Shown: positions 58,731 through 64,000 of the stretch, piece by piece
How positions within the stretch are numbered: the first letter of the stretch is position 1
Layout of the letters: each line of letters opens with the position of its first letter
Origin: Pedomonas mirosovicensis
GTDB lineage: Bacteria > Pseudomonadota > Alphaproteobacteria > Sphingomonadales > Sphingomonadaceae
Reading direction: 5' to 3'
DNA: 64,000 nt
NCBI RefSeq assembly: GCF_022569295.1
Contig: NZ_JAKFIA010000002.1
Span: forward strand, 124,001 to 188,000
Program-made: the position numbers and the translations under genes
The notes under the pieces: model-generated
What the model was told of the DNA's origin: nothing
Seen by the model: the letters and a program-made list of their open reading frames with translations, nothing else
The model's database searches: none

Positions 58731-61700
58731 TTACCAGCGCACGGAGAGCGTGCCCGATACCGCATGGTTATGGGCCGCCTCGGCGTCGGTGTACTTGTAG
58801 CCCACCCGCAGGTTGACGGCTTCGGTGAGGTCCGCGCTCACGCCGGCGGCGGCGCGCACCGCCGAGCGGCCTGCCGATGCCGCCTCGACCCGGTAGTCGG
58901 TGAGGTGGAGCGAGCCGGTCATCACGGAGGCGGGATCATCCAGCTCGCGCAGCAGGGCGAACGAGCCGTAGGGCATCACGCGCACCTTGCCGATGGTCGT
59001 CGCGCCGTTGAAGCGCGCGCCCACCCGGCCGACCAGCGACTGGCGGCGTTCCTGATCGAAGTAGAGCGCCACGGCGTCGTCGCCCTCTTCCATCAGGCTG
59101 TCGCGCACCACGTTGTCGTAACCGATGCCGATGAACGGCGTCAGGTACAGGTTGCCGCTGGTGACCAGCTTGCCGACTTCCAGGTCGCCCGCGAAGCTGG
59201 TGCCGTCCGGGTGCGACTTCAGCTCGTAGTTGCCGTTCGACAGGCTGACCGTGCGATCGACATGGTAGGAGTCATAGCCGAACGAGGCGATGGCGTTGAC
59301 GTAATAGCCGCCCTTCTGCCACTGGCCGTAGCCCAGCACCTGGTAGCCGTCGATCTTGGCCGAGCCCAGCCAGTAGGCCTGGGTGCGCGAGCGGTTGTAG
59401 GCCAGCGCCGCGCCGAGCGTCAGGCTCGGGGTGACGTTGTCGTCCACACCCATGACCATCGAGGTGGTGGAGGCGCGGTAGCGGCCGGCGACATCGCTCG
59501 CGGCGATCCGGCCGACATCGCTGCTCACCGTGCCCCAAACCCTGCGGCTGGTGGAGACGCCGTTGTCGCCCGCCAGATGCGCCAGGTCGAAGCGGCTGTT
59601 CACGCGGTCGGAGACGGCGGTTCGCGCCGTGCGGTTCGCCTGAACGGCGGTGTCGAGCGAGTCCGCATGGACCTCGCCGGCGGCCTGCTGCAGGGCAGCG
59701 GCGGCCTGCTGGGCGTTCAGCCCCATGAGGCCCTCGAGGAAGCGGCCGGAGGCGCTGGTGTTCCGCACGCCCGCGGCGCCCCGGAAGGTATCGACCGCGC
59801 CTGCGAGCGATGCGCCGTTGCCCCATTCGCGGCCCGAGAACAGCTTGGCGTACTTGTCCGCCGTCACGGTCAGCACCACGGAATCCGGCAGGTAGAGCAC
59901 GTCGAAGCGGGTGTTCGCCGCCATGCCTTCCGTCGGCTGCACCAGCGCATCGAAGCTGCCCTCAACGCCGCCTTCGGCCACCACCACCTGGAAGGCATCG
60001 CCGATCGTCGGGGTGAACTCGTTGGTCGCATCGCCCGTGATGCCACGGGTGATGGGAGCGATGCTGCCGCCAGCGGTAAAGACGCTGTTCGCGCCGGTGA
60101 GGATGAGCGTGTCGAAGTGACCGGCGCCAATCCCTGCGGTCGTGCCGTCGATATCGAGCCGCAGCTGGCTGCCCGCCGCCTGGGTCACGCTGCCCGCCAC
60201 GATCAGCTGGCCCGGCGAGTTGCCCGGCGCCAGAACGCCCGCGACTTCCATATTGCCGAGGACCACGCCCGAGCCCCCGGCGGTGCCGGTGGGGTCAACC
60301 CACACGTTGCCGTTGAACTGGTTGTTGAAGCTGAGCGTGCCTTCCTGAACGCAAGCGCCGATATCGTTCGACGCCGCAGCCGTCAGGTTGAGCCGGCCGC
60401 TGCCCTGCTTGATGAGGCAGGCGGCGCCGTCGGCCGTGCCGGTCAGCTCCACATCGAAAGTGCCGGTGTCGAAGACGGCGTTGCTGCCCGTCACGTGGAC
60501 ATTCTGCGTCAGGGTCATGTCCGCGCCGGCGGTGAAGCCGCCGTTCTCGCGCAGGATGATGTCGCCGCCGGTCGCGCCGACGGCGCTTTGCGAGGCCGCC
60601 ACGACCCGGCCGCCGTAAACGTCGATCAGAACCTGCGTGTTCTCGCCGGTCAGGGTCAGCGTGCCCTCGCCCAGCTTGCGGACGATCCCCGCGCCGGTAA
60701 TGTCGCCGGCCATCACGATGTCATGCCCGTTCGTATCGAACGCGGCCTGCTGCGTGTTGTTGACCTGCAGCCTGTGCTCGATCGTGAAGGAGTCGAGCGT
60801 CCGCAGCGTGGTGTTCTCGGCGATCGTCACCGTGCTGCCGGCTGCGCCCAGGGCCGCGTCGCTGTTGAACTCCAGCGTGCCGCCCCGAACGAAAACGCCG
60901 TTCTGGCTGTTGACCCCGGTCAGCCGCAGCGTGCCGGTGCCGGTCTTGTTCAGCGTGCCCTTGCCCGAGACGGCGCCCGACAGCTCGACCGCATGCGCGC
61001 CGGTATCGATCGTGGAATTGGCATTCGTCAGCACGATCGCGTTGTCGCTCGACAAAGCCGCCGTCGTCTGCAGCGTCGCCGCGCCGAGGGTCACGGCGCC
61101 ACCGCCCAGGTTGGCGTCGCTCGACACGCGCAGCGCGCCCGCGTCAACACGCGTGCCGCCGGTGTGGGTATTGGCGCCGGTCAGGGTCAGCGTGCCCGCA
61201 CCCGACTTCACAAGCTGGCCGGTGCCGGACATTGCGCCCGCATAGGTGCCGTCGGCGCCTTGCGCGAACTCGACCACGGCCTTGTTGGTGATCGCGCCCT
61301 GCAGCGAGGTGGTGTCGCCCTTCAGGGTGCCGTCCAGCACCGTGGTGCCGCCGGCATAGGTGTTGGCGCCGGTCAGGGTCAGGGTGCCCGCGCCCGACTT
61401 CACGAGCTGGCCGGTGCCGGACATCACGCCCGCATAGGTGCCATCGGTGCCTTGCGCGAACTCGACCACGGCCTTGTTGGTGATCGCGCCCTGCAGCGAG
61501 GCGGTGTCGCCCTTCAGCGTGCCGCCCAGCACCGTGGTGCCGCCCGTGTAGGTGTTGGCGCCAGCCAGGGTCAGGGTGCCTTCGCCGGTTTTGGTGAGGC
61601 CGCCCGAAGCGCCGTCGGCATTGCTGAACACGCCTTCGAACACCGCATCGTTGCCCTGGGTGTCGATGGTGCCGCCTTCGTTGCCGATGGTGAAATCATT

Positions 61701-62372
61701 CCCGATCGTGGCGATTGCGTCCACAGCCAGGACACCGCCGGCGAAGACCGGGTTGACCGAGCCGTCGGCCAGCTGGCTGGTGGTGTAGGCCGCCTCGGCG
61801 GTATCGATATCGGGCGTCGACGGCGTAGCGCCGCCCACTTCGCCCAGGCTGCCGTCGGCATTGATGACGAAGGAGCCGTTGTTGATGGCGGGATCGGAAG
61901 GCATCCAGTTCTGGGTGAACGACGAACCCGCCGCATAGCCGAACTTGTAGGAGCCCGCCGCCAGGTCCTTGAAGATCACCGACTGGAAGGCGTAAATGCT
62001 GTGCCCGGTCGGATCGCCGGTCAGGTCGCCGGGCTCGGGGGTGGCCGTGTTTGCGAAGAAATAGTTGCTGCCCGCAACGAGGCCGGTCGGCACCGTTCCA
62101 TTGGACACATTGGTGAAGCCGTCCACCAGCGTGAAGGTCTGGTTGCCGACAAGGTTGCCGTCCGCCGTGCTCAGATCAAGCGAACCCTCGGGAACGGTCA
62201 TGTCGGAGTGCCAGCTTCCGTAGAAGATCTGGACATTGTAGAAGCCGCTGGTGTCGCCTTCGAAAATAAGAAAGCCCAGCGAGTCGGTATGCGCCATCGC
62301 CCCGATCGGGGTAAGGCTCGTCCCCAGCAGAGCCAGGGACAGTGCGGCCTTGCGGCCAACTGCACGCCACAT
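58731..62372 (-). CDS. Autotransporter (type Va) with beta-strand repeats
   Basis: 1213 residues. Signal peptide (ALSLALLGTSLTPIGAMA). An N-terminal domain of about 150 residues (TDSLGFLIFEGDTSGFYNVQ) is unusual for the class and may be the adhesive head. It is followed by PATR repeats (GTLTLTGANTYTGGTTVLGG and relatives) forming a beta-helix passenger, and a 12-strand C-terminal autotransporter barrel (from about residue 930, WGTVSSDVGRIAAS) with end VSGTLSVRW. The barrel exports the passenger to the surface; adhesion is a likely role. Ends in a strong terminator. Antisense frame of 1221 codons is a GC shadow. Confidence 0.92.
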   Translation of the reverse strand: MWRAVGRKAALSLALLGTSLTPIGAMAHTDSLGFLIFEGDTSGFYNVQIFYGSWHSDMTVPEGSLDLSTADGNLVGNQTFTLVDGFTNVSNGTVPTGLVAGSNYFFANTATPEPGDLTGDPTGHSIYAFQSVIFKDLAAGSYKFGYAAGSSFTQNWMPSDPAINNGSFVINADGSLGEVGGATPSTPDIDTAEAAYTTSQLADGSVNPVFAGGVLAVDAIATIGNDFTIGNEGGTIDTQGNDAVFEGVFSNADGASGGLTKTGEGTLTLAGANTYTGGTTVLGGTLKGDTASLQGAITNKAVVEFAQGTDGTYAGVMSGTGQLVKSGAGTLTLTGANTYAGGTTVLDGTLKGDTTSLQGAITNKAVVEFAQGADGTYAGAMSGTGQLVKSGAGTLTLTGANTHTGGTRVDAGALRVSSDANLGGGAVTLGAATLQTTAALSSDNAIVLTNANSTIDTGAHAVELSGAVSGKGTLNKTGTGTLRLTGVNSQNGVFVRGGTLEFNSDAALGAAGSTVTIAENTTLRTLDSFTIEHRLQVNNTQQAAFDTNGHDIVMAGDITGAGIVRKLGEGTLTLTGENTQVLIDVYGGRVVAASQSAVGATGGDIILRENGGFTAGADMTLTQNVHVTGSNAVFDTGTFDVELTGTADGAACLIKQGSGRLNLTAAASNDIGACVQEGTLSFNNQFNGNVWVDPTGTAGGSGVVLGNMEVAGVLAPGNSPGQLIVAGSVTQAAGSQLRLDIDGTTAGIGAGHFDTLILTGANSVFTAGGSIAPITRGITGDATNEFTPTIGDAFQVVVAEGGVEGSFDALVQPTEGMAANTRFDVLYLPDSVVLTVTADKYAKLFSGREWGNGASLAGAVDTFRGAAGVRNTSASGRFLEGLMGLNAQQAAAALQQAAGEVHADSLDTAVQANRTARTAVSDRVNSRFDLAHLAGDNGVSTSRRVWGTVSSDVGRIAASDVAGRYRASTTSMVMGVDDNVTPSLTLGAALAYNRSRTQAYWLGSAKIDGYQVLGYGQWQKGGYYVNAIASFGYDSYHVDRTVSLSNGNYELKSHPDGTSFAGDLEVGKLVTSGNLYLTPFIGIGYDNVVRDSLMEEGDDAVALYFDQERRQSLVGRVGARFNGATTIGKVRVMPYGSFALLRELDDPASVMTGSLHLTDYRVEAASAGRSAVRAAAGVSADLTEAVNLRVGYKYTDAEAAHNHAVSGTLSVRW
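61201..61584. repeat. 192-bp tandem repeat in the autotransporter passenger
   Basis: Two near-identical units start at 61201 and 61393, period 192 bp or 64 codons. Each encodes GANTY-GGTTVL-GTLKGDT, then SLQGAITNKAVVEFAQG and DGTYAG-MSGTGQLVKSGAG. High DNA identity points to recent duplication or gene conversion. Confidence 0.8.
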
Positions 62373-62757
62373 ATGTGTTTTTCCTCAACCTGAACGCCAC
62401 ACCCGCAAGGGGAGCACACCTACCCCGCGAACGTAGAACGATTATCGTTTTATCGTTTCCTGACGGCCGCGTGTGCCTTGCGCGCCTTCTCCACGCAGCC
62501 ATGAACGAGAAGGCGCCTTGCCGGACGTCCGGACGGAACCGAAAGCGCCCCGCAAAGGGCCGATTGCACCGCCAGGATTGTTCGCCAGACGCTATAAGCA
62601 TCGTTCTTGGTTGAAATTCAGTTAATTATAAACAGGATCGGATCGACAATGAGACGACCTGAGCAAGGCTCAGGCATTCGGATACGCTGTGGCTGGCTCC
62701 TGGCGGAGGGGCTCGGCGGGGCTGCTCCGCACGCCGGGACGCCGCAGATTCCCAGCG
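62373..62757. other. Promoter gap upstream of the autotransporter
   Basis: The two neighbouring genes are both on the minus strand. A TATAAT (minus strand, 62630-62625) in a local AT-rich patch may be a -10 element for the autotransporter, without a clear -35. No gene or known RNA seen. Confidence 0.35.
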
Positions 62758-64000
62758 TTAGAACAGCGCAAACAGCAGCAGCGCGACGGCAAGGCCAATG
62801 GTGGGCACGATGACGGTGAGCACGCCGACCGGCCCATAGGCATCCCGGTGGCTTTCCCCGCAGACGGCGCGGATCGTCGTTACCACATAGCCATTGTGCG
62901 GCAGGCTATCGAGCGCGCCGGAGGAAATCGCCACCACCCGATGCAGCGCCTCGGGGTCGACACCCAGTCCAAGGTAATGCGGCGCGAGCAGCGGTAGGGC
63001 GATGGTCTGCCCGCCGGAGGCTGAACCGGTGAGCCCGGCGATCACGGTCACCGCGACGGCCGCGCCGATGAGCGGGCTGCCCGGCATGGCCAGCACCGCA
63101 TCGACCGCCGCCTGAAACGCGGGCGACAGCTGCGCCACCGCGCCGAAGCCGACAACCGCGCAGGTGTTGGTGATGGCGATGATCGCCCCCGTGCCGCCGC
63201 GTGAAAAGGCCGCGGGCATGTCGCGGCGGCGGGCCAATCCCACCAGCAGGGCAAGAATGATACCGGCCCCCAGCGCCGCGACGAGCGCATATTTGCCAAG
63301 CGATGCCGCCGGCAGCAGCGGGCGCAGAAGGGCGGGTGCTTGCGCCGGATACTGGCAGGCGAGGAACACCCCCAGCACCCCGATGAGCGGCAGGAGGCTG
63401 AGGAGCGGGTGCGGCAGCGCCTCCGCCGCCGCCTCGCCGCGCGCATCATTCGCGCGGGGCACGAACCGCTCGCCGCGCCTGACGGCCCGGCGCAGCATGG
63501 CCTGCAGCCATACGGTGCCCAGCGCCGCCATCAGCACGGCGACCACCAGGCTCACCTCCCACGCCGCATAGGCGTTGGTGCCGAGAAACGGCATGGGGAT
63601 GAGGTTCTGAATTTCGGGCGATCCCGCCGAGGTCATGGTGAAGGTGACCGAGCCGAAGGCCATGGCGCCGGGGATGAAGCGGCGCGGCAGGTTCGCCTCG
63701 CGGAACAGGTGCACCGCCAGCGCATGAACCGAGAAGGCGACGATGAACACGCTCACCCCGCCGTAGGTGAGGAGCGCGCAGGCCGCCACCACCGCCAGCG
63801 CAGCGAAGCGGACGCCGATCTTGGCCAACGTCCAGCGGGCGACGCTGGCCGCCGCGCCCGATGCCCCCATCACCTCGCCGAAGATCGCCCCCAGCAGGAA
63901 CATGAAGAACCAGTCGCCGAAGAAGCCGGTGAAGCCATCCGTGTAGGCGGAGACGAAGTTCGCCTGGTCCTCGCCCACCGGCAGCCAGGCAAGGCCGCTC
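62758..64000 (-). CDS. GntP-family permease, N-terminus outside window
   Basis: The minus-strand frame is open through base 64000 (SGLAWLPVGEDQANFVSAY precedes a GTG at 63978), so the gene starts beyond the window; 413 codons are visible with stop at 62758. About 10 hydrophobic helices are seen. Landmarks: DWFFMFLLGAIFGEVMGAS, LLTYGGVSVFIVAF, TSAGSPEIQNLIPMPFLGT, TGSASGGQTIALPL and the C-terminal DSLPHNGYVVTTI. Members of GntP and its relatives carry gluconate, 3-hydroxybutyrate or other hydroxy acids. No catabolic partner is in view, so the substrate is open. Confidence 0.88.
   Translation of the reverse strand, partial: SGLAWLPVGEDQANFVSAYTDGFTGFFGDWFFMFLLGAIFGEVMGASGAAASVARWTLAKIGVRFAALAVVAACALLTYGGVSVFIVAFSVHALAVHLFREANLPRRFIPGAMAFGSVTFTMTSAGSPEIQNLIPMPFLGTNAYAAWEVSLVVAVLMAALGTVWLQAMLRRAVRRGERFVPRANDARGEAAAEALPHPLLSLLPLIGVLGVFLACQYPAQAPALLRPLLPAASLGKYALVAALGAGIILALLVGLARRRDMPAAFSRGGTGAIIAITNTCAVVGFGAVAQLSPAFQAAVDAVLAMPGSPLIGAAVAVTVIAGLTGSASGGQTIALPLLAPHYLGLGVDPEALHRVVAISSGALDSLPHNGYVVTTIRAVCGESHRDAYGPVGVLTVIVPTIGLAVALLLFALF

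Noticed and set aside
58728-62393. 1221-codon open frame antisense to the autotransporter
   Set aside because: Repetitive shadow of the PATR repeats in the reverse frame; no domain recognised.

Overview
The window looks like a high-GC chromosomal segment of an alphaproteobacterium, most probably a sphingomonad or close relative. The reasons are the complete ccoNOQP-ccoGHIS block, large TonB-dependent receptors beside sugar-polymer genes, a propionyl-CoA pathway under an ScfR/PccR-type regulator, and the overall codon and gene style. No rRNA, tRNA, CRISPR array, prophage or intact insertion sequence was recognised. Both ends cut genes: a GH2 beta-galactosidase at the left and a GntP-type permease at the right.

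Layout. 1-4.2 kb: two glycoside hydrolase family 2 genes. 4.2-12.7 kb: a complete cbb3 cytochrome oxidase operon on the minus strand, led by a perfect FNR/FixK box and ended by a small cysteine-containing protein gene. 12.8-19 kb: AI-2E-type permease, enoyl-CoA hydratase, OmpW porin, metY and an MFS permease. 19-22.6 kb: iron-uptake set (siderophore receptor, PepSY membrane protein, small partner) with a Fur-like box. 22.6-30.6 kb: propionyl-CoA to succinyl-CoA pathway (pccB, mce, mcm, pccA) divergent from its ScfR-type regulator. 30.8-32.1 kb: trxC and a Bax-inhibitor-1 protein. 32.3-55.8 kb: a pectin/hexuronate utilisation locus (PL10 pectate lyase, cupin, ExuT, FAH-fold protein, GH43, TonB receptor, carboxylesterase, kdgK, kduD, kduI, LacI regulator, eda, ppc, then a BCCT transporter, a DUF885 protein and an esterase). 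56-64 kb: an SDR, an AT-rich island with a holin-like mini-gene, trhO, a large autotransporter and the GntP permease.

How the genes fit together. Seven ACCGGT-centred palindromes lie in front of the pectin genes and the LacI gene and nowhere else in a matching intergenic context, so the locus is probably one LacI-controlled regulon. Polymer is cut outside the cell (PL10, GH43, esterases), taken up through the TonB receptor and ExuT, turned by KduI, KduD, KdgK and Eda into pyruvate and glyceraldehyde-3-phosphate, and ppc behind eda can feed oxaloacetate. The propionate block similarly has TTCGCAAA/TTTGCGAA sites next to its regulator.

Two general points. First, five conserved genes (mce, pccA, lacI, ppc and the BCCT gene) each carry a single-base frameshift, four of them in homopolymer runs. 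This is more likely a property of the assembly than five dead genes. Second, all five convergent gaps longer than about 130 bp between ordinary genes hold paired hairpin modules, several sharing sequence in inverted orientation, which look like bidirectional gene-end signals. The least expected item is the AT-rich island at about 57.07-57.6 kb. It encodes a 33-residue holin-like hydrophobic peptide of a type I toxin style, has a good Shine-Dalgarno but ATA where ATG is expected, and is followed by two strong hairpins.
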